A DNA stretch of 64,000 bases. It comes from Gaeumannomyces sp. JS-464 (taxonomy: Eukaryota; Ascomycota; Sordariomycetes; Magnaporthales; Magnaporthaceae). The position numbers and the translations under genes were made by a program. The DNA lies in NCBI GenBank assembly GCA_002197995.1, contig NGZR01000007.1, positions 330,399-394,398 on the forward strand, read 5' to 3'. How positions within the stretch are numbered: the stretch's first letter is position 1; each line of letters begins with the position of its first letter. The notes beneath the pieces are model-generated. The model had not been told where the DNA came from and ran no database searches. It saw nothing but the letters and a program-made list of their open reading frames with translations. Positions 22,685-34,880 of the stretch are shown here, in pieces.

Positions 22685-23199
22685 GGGGGATGGACGTCCG
22701 GACCATAAGCACAAGCAACATGTGCATCTCGGCTCTCCAAGGGCCTGTTCCGTCCGTGTCCCCAGACAAAATGAAAAAAAGAAGGAAAGGAAGAAAAATG
22801 TGGCTCTTTTCGGGGAATTAGCCACGATGTGCATAGCACTCGCTGCCAAACCGTTCCAAAGTACCTGCCGTAGACGGAAACATGTCCGCCCCGCCGGCGC
22901 GCGCGAGGCATTTGTTCGATAAGGAACGTCGGAAAAATCACGAGCAACAGTAGCCCCGCGCGCCGACCTCTCCTCTGCGGTGTGCCCCATTTCTGCGCGG
23001 AATGCCACCGGAGAAAGTTTGTCCAAGAGACAATCATGTGAGACACAGGAGACTGCTCAAAACCCCCACGAAGGATTTCGGGTTCGGGGTGGCTTTGCTG
23101 TGATTTTAGCGAGGCGCGCGACCGTTGTTCGTGGGACGTTACAGCGGGAGGAGGTGCGCCTATCTTTTGGGCAGCGGTGGTGGTGAGAGCTGTCACCTG

Positions 23200-23226
23200 T
23201 TTTTTTTTTTTTTTTTTTTTTTTTTT
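23200..23226 (+). repeat. Poly(T) tract, 27 bases
   Basis: Uninterrupted T27 in intergenic DNA. Confidence 0.95.
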
Positions 23227-26200
23227 GCAGCATTGTTCGGTACGGCGAGCCCCCCAAAAAATCAAGATCGCTGACGTCTGCGACCTAGGTAGGCAGGAAT
23301 CCCGATCCCGGTGTCTCCACGCCTTCGTAAAGACACCGCCGCGCGACTGGTCGACTTACTTTGCATGACATCGGACCCGACAATATGGTGAACTGACACG
23401 TGCTCCCCCTCCAACGCAAGCAAGCCTGAGTCCGGGGGGGCACGTGGTGTGGATCCTGCTTCCATTTCGCCTCACCGAGCCTTTCCAGGGGAGCCCAGCC
23501 GGGCGCCACCTGCTCGTCTGATGATGCCGCCGCCGGCGTTGCGGTCTGGTCGCAAGGGGGAGATAAGACAAGAAAGAGACTGGGCTTGGAACATTCCGCA
23601 CCGATTCACCTACCATTTTGGACCGCGATGCCGCGTCGCCCTTTGCCGCATTCTGCCCAAAGGGCCGTCGCTAGCAAGGGGTCGCATCATGGGTGGCGTC
23701 GACGCCAACATTGAGGAGAAAAAAGAGGAGGCAGGCGGCAGTGTCGCCGAAGAACCCTGGCGATATTTGTTTTTCTTCGGCTTCTTTTCCTTCCATTGAC
23801 CCATCCGACTTGTGTCAAAGGTGACAAATGGTTGATCTCCCCGAGGAAACAACTTCTGAATATCCACAAGACCCCAGGCTCGCCTCGTCAGGAAGAGAGC
23901 CCAGGCGGGACGCGTCTTGGCTGTGAAGACCTCGCTTGCGGCTTGGCTGCGTCCGCAATCCTTCGGCTCCACAGAATGGCTTTTCGGTCTTGTCGCATTC
24001 GGTATTTGGCCGAGCAGTGCAAGTCTCGAAATGTCCATCGCCGAACCACGGCCTGGGTGACTTGTTTCCCATGATGCTCGCTTTGCACACTCGTCCGCGT
24101 CGGTCCTGCCCAAGAAAAGGGGCTACCGCCGACGGCAACTGCGTCCGCAGACAGAAGAGAGACGGAGTGCTTGTCCTGATACCTTCCCAGCCTTGGCCGC
24201 TAGTGGCGTTGGTGGCTTTGAGTGGCGTCGGATAGTCGAGGACGACGAATAATGAATGCGAAGAAAAAAACGGAGCAAAAAGAAACCAAGCATATTCCCC
24301 CAGCCCCGTGACCAAACACACGAAATTGCTCCATGCCCAAGAGCCCTCGCCGACGCCCAAGACTCGAGTCGCGTTCTGGAAGAAATCCTCCTCTCGCTCC
24401 GGGGCGGCAGGCCAAAACGGCAGTCTAGGGCATGCGCCGGAAGGGCTTCCGGTTGCACTAGCGATGGGTTGCCAGGGGTTCGGTTTCCCCCTCTCCCAAG
24501 TTGCGCGTGTCCCAGTCCAGTCCAATTCCAAAGAAGCCCCAGCTGTCCCCGCTGGCCATGCCCCGGGTCCTGATCCACCCAGGCAAAACGTGGCTTTTAC
24601 CCAGGAAATAAAAATAAAATAAGACAAAACAGGGAGGGCGAGAGGAGGGAGAGAACAAGGGCAGAAGAATTCGATAAAAATAAAATAAAAATAATAATAT
24701 TATTTTTTCTTTTTTGTTCTTTTTTCTGCCTTTTTTCTGCCTTTTTTTTTTCTGCCTTTTTTTTCCTTTTCACTTGTCCGGACCCATGGACCCGCGGGAC
24801 GCCACAATCTCCATATCAATGCTACGAAGACAAGGACAAGAGGGAGAAAAAAAAAGAAAAACAAAGAAAGAAGGATAAACACAACCTTGGCGAAACCAAC
24901 TATGTACAAAGCTTTGGATTGATGTCATCGCTTGCAATGGGGCAGAAAGTGGCCGTTCCAACCTGCGCATAGTGTTGGCCTCCATGTTCCTGCATGTGCG
25001 TGCGTCCTGCTGTGCTCCCTTTCTCCACGTGGCACTGAGACCGCCGACCTGGTGCGGCTCTGTTGGTCGCATTTGACAAAGCCCATAAATAGGTAGTGAT
25101 TTTGTAGGTCGTGTCTACCGAGTGCTCTCCGGTCCCCTCCCCCGTTCATGACCATACTGTGCACAATGCACGTCGTGACCAACCCTTGATCCGATTCGTG
25201 CTTCGGGGCAGGTGTTTTGTCCACTCCGCAAGTTTCGTCCTGGCTTGTTGTAGGTGGATGTCACATTAAAAAAGCCTTCGGATAAAAATTTTGGATGGAA
25301 TCACCTTGGAGGCGCCAGGATTTAATGAAGAGGCGGGGGGATGGTATCCGTCGAGATGGACGAGTACATGGGCAGGGACGAAGATACAACGATAAAATGA
25401 AAAAAGAAAAAAAAAATAAAACAAAAAAGAAACAAAAAAAATAATTCAATAAAATAAAATAAAAAATATCACCAAAACACGGAAACCAGGCGTGTGGTAG
25501 TGACACTCCAAAACAAGGGCAGTCATGGTAGTCAAAACGCGCCGCGAAAGCCGTCGGCAAGGGATTAATGCCCAACCGGGGGACCTGACATGACAGCTTC
25601 ATGCCTGCCCGCCCATCCCTCCACTCCCTGAAATGGGGACCGGCCCTGACTCGCGAGAGTGTCCGAGACGGAGCCTGCCGGCACGCCCCTTCTGCTTTGT
25701 GACTCGGCCTCGGCCAAGGTCCAGGCAGGTTCCGCGAGGCTGTGGAGGGGGAGACTGGAGGCTCTTTGTCTCTCTCTCTCGCGTGCCCAAGCAGCTCCAT
25801 TTTGGAGCCCGGTATCCAGCCGACGAGGATGGTGGCGACCCTTGTTCATCGGGTTTTCGGCGAAGAATCGATCCTTCTCCCTAGCGGTCCCATCCACTGA
25901 TATGATATGAGGAATGAGAAGCTATAGGACACAGGCCAGCAGCCACTGCATATCGACGTGTTTCGCCATGTGATGTCTCCCCACGACATGAGTCGCAGTG
26001 TTTGACCGGTGTGGGAAGACCGTGACAATTGCAACTTGGGCTATTCCACGTGCGCAGTAGCGTCTCGTCGCGGTGACGCGTAGCGTGGAATGCCTGGAGC
26101 AACCGCACCCTGGATTTTGTGTTGGTACACGCACGCGTTGGAGAGAGGACGGGAGTCGCGGCCGGCAATTCGGCCGAACGGGACACTGATTCCTCGATGG

Positions 26201-26355
26201 TAGCCACTCTCTATGTGTGTGGCCGCGCCCTCTCCCCTGAAAAATGGGGTCCACTCGGCTGCCTCTTGCCCACGAAACCACACCAAAACAAACACCAAAC
26301 CGGGAAGCAAAACGATATACAAATCAAAAACCAGCAGCGTCTTTTACTAAAAGAC

Positions 26356-26370
26356 TAAAAAACCAAAAAA
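26356..26370 (-). terminator. RNA polymerase III terminator for the tRNA pair
   Basis: On the minus strand two T6 runs occur 42-56 nt beyond the tRNA-Lys 3' end, the first T runs downstream of the pair. No T4 run separates the two tRNAs. Confidence 0.6.
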
Positions 26371-26411
26371 GTGGTTGATGGACCTGTGTGTTACAGGCGC
26401 ACCGGGAATTG

Positions 26412-26498
26412 AGCCCGATGCGGGGGTCGAACCCGCAACCTTGAGATGACCGGGGTCCTCCTAAGAGTCTCACGCTCTACCGATTGAGCTAACCGGGC
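26412..26498 (-). tRNA. tRNA-Lys(CTT) with a 14-nt intron
   Basis: Folds as a full cloverleaf. The acceptor stem GCCCGGT pairs with ATCGGGC (one G-U). The D-arm is GCTC/GAGC, the anticodon stem TGAGA/TCTCA and the T-arm GCGGG/CCCGC with loop TTCGACC (B box). The anticodon loop reads CTCTTA, interrupted after position 37 by GGAGGACCCCGGTC. This is the canonical eukaryotic tRNA intron position. The anticodon is CTT (Lys). The mature length is 73 with discriminator T, which is unusual. It lies 5 nt downstream of tRNA-Glu. Confidence 0.95.
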
Positions 26499-26503
26499 GA
26501 TGG

Positions 26504-26593
26504 CTCCGATACGGGGAATCGAACCCCGGGCTCGACGGGACTCGGGAGGATTCCATTGAGAGCGTCGGATGTTAGCCACTACACCATATCGGA
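26504..26593 (-). tRNA. tRNA-Glu(CTC) with an 18-nt intron
   Basis: The acceptor stem TCCGATA pairs perfectly with TATCGGA and the discriminator is G. The D-arm GTGT/ACAT, anticodon stem CGACG/CGTCG and T-arm CGGGG/CCCCG with loop TTCGATT complete the cloverleaf. The anticodon loop CTCTCA holds CTC (Glu) and is followed, after position 37, by an intron of about 18 nt. The A and B boxes are intact. It is the upstream member of a tandem pair, probably transcribed together with tRNA-Lys. Confidence 0.95.
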
Positions 26594-28872
26594 TGATCGC
26601 TTTGTTTTTGACAGCACGTGGCCGCGGTAGAGTTATGTGGTGTGTGACTGGCCCACTCTGGGGCTTAGGGCACAGCCCCGCATGGCTCGCTGCAGCGGTC
26701 CGCGGTTGGAGCCTCGAAGGTGCTGGCACACAATACATGGAGTGACTGACTTGCTGGCCCCTGCGAGGTCACGCCTGACAGAAATGCGGTCTGGATCCGG
26801 AGGACCATTGCTCGGACGTTGGCCGCTAGACAGGTTGGGAGAGCCACGCGATAAAGGCCCATTAGGGGTCCACATGAGACAGCCTGTGGTCAGGGAACAA
26901 ATGCCTCGCGCTAACACAGCAGAACAGCAGAACCCCCATTCGGTCCTTTGGGGCCATGGGACTTCCCTGTGTCGTGCTGTGCAGCCTGCCGAGAGAGCAT
27001 CCGTGATCGGCTTGGCGGCCTGGCGAGGCGAGGGCCATGTGTGCACCCCCGTCCAGCCGAGGCCGGCCACGGTCTCGTCGCAGCGCGGGGTAAATGCGAC
27101 GACGCGGCTGCAGGCTCGGCCGAAGTCACGCTTCCTCGGAGTGCATCTCGCTTAGGCGCTGCCTGTGGGGGAAATGATGTGCGTCTTTGTCCGCTTTGGA
27201 TTTTCCTGGGGTTGATTCCCCATGTTGTCTGCTCTCCCTGCTGTCCTGGTGTTCGCCGTGTATTGTCCCCTTGGGTGGGCGTGCAACCTCGCCTCAGGGC
27301 AGCAGCTGCCACGACCCAAAGCCAAGCCGCTGAAGAGAATTGCGTTTTCCCGAAATACAAGAATCCGAATCCATATTCAACGAGGGAAGCGGCCCGTCAA
27401 AACCCCTTTGGCATCAAGCCGTCCTTTCCCTCCTCACATGCGTCGATCCATGGGGTTCGAGCCGTTGGCCCAGGACACTTTAATTACGGCCAAACTTGGG
27501 CGCCCACCTCGACCCCATGGGGTCACGGCCCGAATGTCTCAGCCCGCGTGCGCACCCCTCGACCAGGGTGCCTTCGACCGGGGAGCGCCACCCGAGCCGA
27601 ACGCGGGCAGGTGGCGGCGGAACGGCGAACCGCTGGAGCAAAGGTGAGGGAGGCTACAGGCTGCTGTGCAGCTGCGTCTGTCATGAGCATAAGGAAGGAG
27701 CTTTCAAGGTGACGGGCGTGCCCAGCGCACCAGACCGCCATTCGACAGGGCGTCAAAAAAGTCGTGCTTGTGCTCGAAAGCCCCAAATGCGACCCTGGAA
27801 AAAAAAAAAAAAAGATCAGACGCGGGGCGGGGCATGCGTGGTTCGGGGGAGCAAGAGAAATCTCGTCCCGACTTTCCGTCTTGCACTCGCAAAAGATGCG
27901 CGCAATTGCAACTACACCAGGCCCCACGACCCAGGAAAAGAATCCAGCGGTTCCCAAAATCCAAATGCGGAGGCGACGGGCTGCAGCACGCCTCGAAAGG
28001 GGCAGTCCTCGCCTCCCCGTCAGGTAAAGAACCCAAAGTACCTGCCACTCACTGTGCTGCCGCCTGCAGATGTCCGTATGCGGCAAGACAGGGGTGTGTG
28101 TGCGTGTGCTCGAGGCCTCTCTCTCACCGCGCTGCAACCTCCTGCAGGCGAGCATCCGCATGGCCGAGTCTGCTGTTTGTGCTGGCAACGTTTGCGGCCT
28201 CGAGCAACGGCAGATTTAGAGACGTCCGCCCAAAGTGAAGGCAATAATCGAGGCTACCGTCAATTGCCTGATGCAGAGCCTAGCGGGCACATCATCGGAC
28301 CTCGACGACGCTGATCTCTCCGGGCTTGTGTCCCCGCGCCCCAAGCTGGGGTCTGGATCGGTGGCATGTACCTGAAGCTGGAGTCAGAGCTCCAAGACAT
28401 CAGGGGCGTCACGCGGCAGTGTATATTACCTGACCCAGGGTCAGTATCAGCCAGTGCGACTGTCTCCCTCGGCTCCAACTCGAGATACTCGCCACATACC
28501 TACCTTACCTATCTAGGTAGCTTCCAGCTCAGAGATGCCGTGTCCCCGGCATTATGGGCTCACAATGGGAACCGTCAGCAGCTGAACGAAAAGGCATCGG
28601 CAAGCACGAGGGAGGCTCCTCGGCATCTTTGTCAGCCCCGACAAGCGTGGAGACTTGATTTCCGCTGGCTGGCAGACGCTACCTACATCTGTCGATCCCG
28701 CTCCTCGCGCAATGTCAGAATGCGACTCCGCACCGCTAATCAAAGCAAACTCCCATTGTGAGAGGTCCCTAAACGAAGCGAGCAGCCCGTTACCAACATG
28801 TACGAAACAACGGCTGCTACCGTCGCACCGGAGGATAATGCATATTACATGTTACATCTCGCACACCTACTG

Positions 28873-28905
28873 CTAGGTAGGTACCTACCTACCTAGGTAC
28901 CTAGG
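28873..28905 (+). repeat. Palindromic TAGGTA/TACCTA cluster
   Basis: Overlapping copies of CTAGGTAGGTACC and its reverse complement form a nearly perfect inverted repeat of about 33 bp. It is the densest copy of a short word found throughout the non-coding DNA of this window. Confidence 0.8.
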
Positions 28906-28958
28906 CATTGCGTAGCGTCTCTCGCACTCCTCGGCTGTCAGCCAAAACGAGCCGGCCA

Positions 28959-29003
28959 ACACACACACACACACACCACACACACACACACACACCACAC
29001 ACC
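28959..29003 (+). repeat. (AC)n microsatellite
   Basis: About 22 AC units with two single-C interruptions. Confidence 0.9.
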
Positions 29004-30358
29004 AAGCGACCGTTGCGGCGGCACGCCCGGCCGTACCAGAGAACACGCAGAAGGGGACCGGCAGGGACCGGTGTGGCCATCGAGGCTGCCACCCCTCAGC
29101 GACCGGACGACACCACCCCACGAAAGCCCCCTTGCACACCGACGGTGCATTCCCTGCCGTCCCCATCCTCCCCACCCAGCCGCCACGCCCCCTCTTTTGA
29201 CGGATTCACCATCTTACGCCCCCGAAAAGGGGTGTGCTGGAGAGGGAAATAGGACGCCTGACCCGTTTGCGGCGTCCATCGAGAAAGGATTTCCTCATCG
29301 CCCTTTTTGTTTTTTTCTTCCTATTTTTTTTATCATGCGAACATGAACTGTGAATCTAGCTGCGGTCTTTTTACTTTTCCTCTCGTTCATTTTCCCCACG
29401 AATTAAATGTTGGGAAAATGCAGCAGCTGGCCAAGGCAGGCGTTCCGATAGGGGATCGACGCTGGCGACGGTTGGGGCTGTTGGGTGCGGGGGGTGATGC
29501 ACATGGGACCCTGGTGGTTGACGCAATCTTCGCGCGAGCCTGGGGAACCCTCACCTTGTCCAGGGCCCCGTGGGGAGAGGACGTACCGCGTGTTGCCCAG
29601 ACGGCAGTCTCATCAAATGCCACAGGCAAGTGCGTGAATGCAACCGATTGCTCTTTATTTCTTCTTCTTTTATCTATCCAGAAATGCGGCTATGACCACG
29701 GAGAAAACAAAAAGTAGCACATACCCGAAGACAGCACATGGTAGGGGGTGTGTGCAAGCGCCTAAGGAGGTTGCTCACCCTGGAGGCGTGTGATTCGGGT
29801 CGACGCGCAGGGTCTCCTCGCTTTGCAGGGCTGGATGGGGTCTTTTTGTTTTTACCCGCCCATTTAGCCTGTGTCAAGCGGGGGAATTGTTCTTTTTGCA
29901 GCATGGCTGACGGACGGCGCGCGGGCGCCTCGCTCACGCCAACGGCACCCACTGCCTTGGGAGGTAGGTCCTCGTGCTGGTGGCCCCCCACCTCCCCTCG
30001 GCCAGCCAGCCAGCCGACCCTGCAGCCAGAAACGAGGCGGTCAGAGGAGGCTGTGCGGCGGCAGACGCATACACGCACCAATGCCGCGAGCGCGCGTGTC
30101 CCGTCGTGCTGCGGGCCAGGCAGCATGTGCACGATGGATGGCGTCCGAGAGCTGGCCGGCACTGGGGCCGGCAGACCCTCTCCACGGGGCCGCGGGCGGG
30201 CTATGCTGCACAGTAAACTGCCTGCTGCTGCGGTGGATTCCATTGACTCAACTCGGGGCGGTTTGATTCGATGCCAGCCGAGGGAGAAGAGGACGGGACT
30301 GGACCCTAGCTGATGCGAGACGTCGACCTAGGTAGGGAGCAAGCATTTCAGGTATGGC

Positions 30359-30383
30359 AAAAAAAAAAAAAAAAAAAAAAAAA
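30359..30383 (+). repeat. Poly(A) tract, 25 bases
   Basis: Uninterrupted A25. An (AAAAT)n array lies at about 30637-30661. Confidence 0.95.
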
Positions 30384-30869
30384 GTCATGCGCGCGGGTGA
30401 CCAAAAGGGCTCTCAGTGCCGGCCCATGTCCCGAGGCTTGCTCGACTTGTTTGATTTTATCCCGCGTACGGCTGGCGATCCGATGGAATGAGTGTGCCGA
30501 AATGCCACGATTCCTGTTGGCAGTCGCTGCTGGTCACGGGCCCCACGCAGAGGATTCCCAGTGGCGGCACGGGTGGGCGGTAGCGAGGGTTGGACAAGAA
30601 AGAGATGAGGCTTACTTTTTCCGTGAGCAAAATCATGAAATAAAATAAAATAAAATAAAATCAAACGATAAAAAAGAAAAGAAAAAACCAGAAGATTTGA
30701 TTTTATTGCAATTGTTTTTTCCTCTCCCTCCGCCCCGCGTTCCTGGCGGCTCCTCTCTGCCCGCATCGCGGCTACTCGGACGGACAAAAGAAGACAGACA
30801 GCCCAGCAGCACCTCCTGGCGCCGCCTCCTTCGCTACAACGTCGTCCATCCACGAGAGAGGAAAAGGGA

Positions 30870-30906
30870 GGGGGGGGGGGGGTGGGGGGGGGGGGGGGGG
30901 GGGGGG
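30870..30906 (+). repeat. Poly(G) tract, 13 + 23 bases
   Basis: G13, one T, then G23. It could fold as a G-quadruplex on the plus strand. The exact length is uncertain in any assembly. Confidence 0.9.
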
Positions 30907-31566
30907 TACAAGAGAGACGCCCTTTCCGCAAACAAACGCAACGTAGGCCTTTCTCGAGCTATGTTCCCGGTTTGGGGTCAGTCGCCGCTTCCCAAATAGC
31001 CCAGAGCGACGCCGGCGCGCCTGCTTCGAGACACCTGGTCGTGGTGAGGTGACTGTCGAGCCAGATGTAGATTCTTCCATTTTCCCCTTGTCATTTATTT
31101 TCGTTCTCGTTTTTATTTTTATTCTTGTTTTTACCAAATCGCTTTTTTCTTCTTTATTATTATTATTATTATCTGATTTATCTCGTTTCTTCAATCCCTG
31201 ATGCTCCATCGCTCACGTTAGACAAGATGCATCCCCAATCGCCCTCCCCAGAGGCCCGCTTCATAGCCTCATTTCTTTGCCGGCACATTCCGGGGCCGAA
31301 ATGGCAACACCTCCCGTGACATCAATATTTGAGCCTACGGCGACGTACTGTCAAGGCACAGCAAAGACAACAGGCGTGATCAGCCACTGATTTCATCGTG
31401 CCGAGAGCGGTTCACCCCTTGCCTATACTTCTGTTTGGCTTTGTCGACATTATAGGGGCTCAAGTGACCTCTGATTTGTTTTGTTTGGCTGTGCCCTCTG
31501 CCTTCTCACCCACCCACTCGCCCAGGAGCAGACACGCATTGCGTAGATGCGTAGCTGATAGAGTGT

Positions 31567-31590
31567 GGGGGGGGGGGGGGGGGGGGGGGG
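31567..31590 (+). repeat. Poly(G) tract, 24 bases
   Basis: Uninterrupted G24 followed by A and T8; a second potential G-quadruplex 0.7 kb from the first. Confidence 0.9.
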
Positions 31591-34507
31591 ATTTTTTTTC
31601 CCCCGCACCCTCATCCATCGCATGCCTAGTGGCTGCCGTCGTTTGTAATTACAGCTTGGAGGAATCAGAATCAGGGTGATGCCATGATGATAATGGATCT
31701 GCCCGTCAGCACACTTCTGTCGGCGGCGCTGCTGCACTGCACTCTGGAGGAGCAAAAGGAACGGACCGGAGCATTAGTTAGCTCCTGGCCGCCACGCTGT
31801 CATCTGCCTCAGACATTTCCAATAACTCCTCCCTCCCTGGTGCCGCCAGCAGGTGTGCCTTGAGTGGTGCCGTGGCCCAGCACTATCACCCTGTGCTTAG
31901 TCAAATCACACACCATCCCGACGTCCCCAACCTGCCGCCTCCGCCAACGTCGAGCTCCTCCATCACGTCTGAGGAGGCGAGGGTATCCACGCCCAATACA
32001 CCCCTTCAATCCCCGATGTGGCTCGAGATGTGCGTCCTTCAAGGGGCAGAGATTCGTCACAAGGACCACAACCCTACATCGCCATGGGCTCCTGGGAGTC
32101 TATTACTGAGACAGTAAGCTCCCAAACAGGGAACTACAACCCAAGCAGACACGGAACCACCTAGTTATCCATCCAAGGGGTGGTGGGTAGCACGCAGAGC
32201 GTAGCGGCCGGCTCGGACTATGCCCTTGCCCGTGTCCTCGAGCCCGCCGTTCCATCCGAGCCCAGGTGGTGGGTGGCCATTCACTCCCAAAGCGGAGCGC
32301 CCGACTGTCTACCCCCTAAACAAGACCCCAAGCCCGGGGGGCGGGGAGGGCGAGACATTCCCTCGGGGGCCTAGGCGGGCCCAGCCGTCCGGCGCGCCCT
32401 GTCTTCCCCGGCGTGTGTTTCGAGCTTCGGTCCGGGGATAGAGATCTCGTTCCAGTTCTCATGTCAGACGACTAGGCAGCCGAGTCTCCCCCAGATTACT
32501 CTTCCCCATGGGAGCGCTCCTGCTTATTATTTACTCATACTACAGTGTGGTCGATAGAGAGCATGGCGTGTGGCGGACGCCTCCTCCTCCTGTCGAGCCC
32601 CTCGCCCTCACAGATCTCTTTCTAAATACGTCCTGATGGATGGGATGACAGCAGCCTGCGGGCAGGTCACGCGCAACTCGCCTTTTTCGATATTCTGGCT
32701 CGAGTGGGTGGCTTCTAGACGAGACCGGTCTGTCTGTACTGGACGGAAACACCTCGCCTCCTCTTTCCCACTCCTGGATCCCTTATCTCAGGAATACCCG
32801 CGCCAGGGTTACTGCCACGCCGCTGCTTCGGGGCTGACAAAGACACGGCGCCACCCCCCCTCCAAGGAGAACCCTCCAAGTCGCTTCCAGGCCTGTGGCA
32901 TTGGCTGTCCGGACGCTTTCTGTATGACAGAGGTGGTGATTCAGGAGCGCCTCTCGAGGCATTCTCCTGTCACAAGAGAATCGCCCCGGGACCGGGCAGC
33001 ACAGGTGTCTTGTGTTTGCAGCTGGAGGAAGCGCCAACGGCCGTTAGGTACTGAGGGCACATGGTAACCAAGACATGGAGAAGCATCCTATTCGCGGTCT
33101 TCTTATGACTCCTCCGCTGTAGCTCCGAATAAAGGGTGTTTTTTTTTTTTTTTTTGCCCTCACCTTATTTCTTTTCGGAAGAATGTCTCGGCCTGGAGCT
33201 TGAACCGAGACAGTCACTGACAAGACGCCCATTTCCGCAGCTGGGCAGGTAGGTTTACGCGCATGGCAATATTCGATGTCTCTCTATTTGCTGGAGAAGG
33301 GTTGATGGAGAGGGGGTCCGGCTATGTTTGCAATGTAGTCTCGGAAAAGTCGAAGTATTGTGAGTTTTCCTCACCTCTCTTCTGAACCGCCTGGTCTCTT
33401 TTTCCTGGACAAGGCATAATCCATCGGCTGTGGGTTACACTTGGCCTCGTATTTTTTTTAAACCTGTACGATGCCCAGCCCTTGGGTGTGCACGCCTTTG
33501 CAACAGCACAAAAAAAAAAAACCTTGACGGAAATTTTCATACCCCCTTTTTTTTTTTTTCCTTTTTCTTCCCATGTATTTCCGCGTCTCGTCATGCACAG
33601 GCAGGCCGTATCAACGCCGCTCCCGACATCGTCTTGGTTGCGCCCTCTCGGCCAAGCATGCTGACGCGAGAAGGGACTCGTCGCTGTTCGCCATCATCCT
33701 GACATTGGCGGGAATCTCCAGTCCCGGTCAGCATCTACTCGTACTCTCTTTACCATGCGCGGAAACCCCCGGTGCCTATTCGACTCCACGCAATATCAAA
33801 GCTGACACCGATGATATGCCACGCCGGATCGTGGGGCCGTACCAGGGTGGGCTTTGATTACATGCTTACATGTCGCTCTCACCGTCACATCATGCTGGCG
33901 CTCGCTCGGGTACCTGGGCAGGTAGGTAGATGCCCAGATACACACACCAGCCTCCAAATCCATGTAGATCTCTCTGTGGCAGGGAGTCAATCGCGCGCAT
34001 TACCATCGGTGGCCGCCGTGGCGCCTGTATCACATCACACGCGGGGAGCCAGCAGAGAGGAGGTCAGCAAATGGAACCCCCACGTCCCGTCCCAGATACG
34101 GTGCCGAATAGAGAATGTTTTGGCAAATCAGCACACAAAAAAACGATAAGCTGCAGCAATCGCGGCGCACCTGGGAGGGGTGATTTGTCTGGTAGTGGAA
34201 AGAGGGTGAGCAGCCAGCCCGTCAGTGGGCAAACAATTTCATTTTGCCCTCGAAAGGCCCCGTCCGTCAGTCACCCTTCCCCTCGGCGGGCCCGGCCGTT
34301 CCCGTCAGCTAGCGCGCTTGCTGCTCCGCAAACTCGCCGATCGGCGACGGCCTAGCGATAGCCAGGGCCTTGCGGGCGGAGGTCGTCGACGCCATGCGGC
34401 CTGCCGGACTGCGGCTGCTCGGTCCCGCCAGATGTGTAGGTACTTAAGTAGGTAGAGAATATTGCTCGCAGGACGGCGACAACCCGACAACAAAAGACGG
34501 AAGATGC

Positions 34508-34509
<2 letters not shown>

Positions 34510-34551
<42 letters not shown>
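34510..34551 (+). repeat. Poly(A) tract, 42 bases
   Basis: Uninterrupted A42 followed within 40 bp by a (GT)n microsatellite. Confidence 0.95.
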
Positions 34552-34553
<2 letters not shown>

Positions 34554-34585
34554 AATTGCGGCCATCATCACCCAACCCCGTCCCC

Positions 34586-34634
34586 ATGTGTGTGTATGTG
34601 TGTGTGTGTGTGTTGTGTTGTGTGTGTGTGTGTG
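34586..34634 (+). repeat. (GT)n microsatellite
   Basis: About 24 GT-type units with three interruptions (GTAT, GTTGTGTT). Confidence 0.9.
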
Positions 34635-34860
34635 CCTGCTCTTCCTCGTTCCTTCAGCCCCAGCCCCCAGTCTTGAGAGCGAAAGACACATGTCGCCATG
34701 GCATCAACAGCCATGCTAGCTCTGCGGCGGGAATCGGCCCGTCCGCGCTGACGCCCCACGCAAAAAAGGAAGCCTGGCCAGCCGGAAGGATTCAGTGTCC
34801 ACCACGGGGCCACGAGGCAGTACCTGCCCAGATGGGACCGACCATGTGGACTCGGCCAGG

Positions 34861-34880
34861 CAGTCAGTCAGTCAGTCAGT
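34861..34880 (+). repeat. (CAGT)n tetranucleotide array
   Basis: Five CAGT units; a shorter copy of the same array lies at about 37131-37145. Confidence 0.85.

Larger units (their letters stand above)
20325..26411. other. Gene desert, part 1
   Basis: About 6 kb with no supported gene. It holds a T26 tract, a C30 tract (20790-20819), a GGAT array (21753-21786), an A30 tract (22652-22681), a T27 tract (23200-23226) and AT-rich low-complexity islands near 22050-22090, 24670-24760 and 25395-25470. ORFs are short and overlap in all frames, as random GC-balanced DNA would give. Confidence 0.6.

Noticed and set aside
26948..27712. 254-codon plus-strand ORF near the tRNAs
   Set aside because: Three frames are open over the same stretch, the protein is Arg/Cys/Pro-rich without a domain, and no splice signals extend it.
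27496..28314. 272-codon plus-strand ORF
   Set aside because: Overlaps other open frames on both strands and reads through a poly(A) run as poly-Lys.
28861..29003. CRISPR-like array
   Set aside because: The repeats are a short palindrome and an AC microsatellite, with no repeat-spacer periodicity, in a eukaryotic genome.
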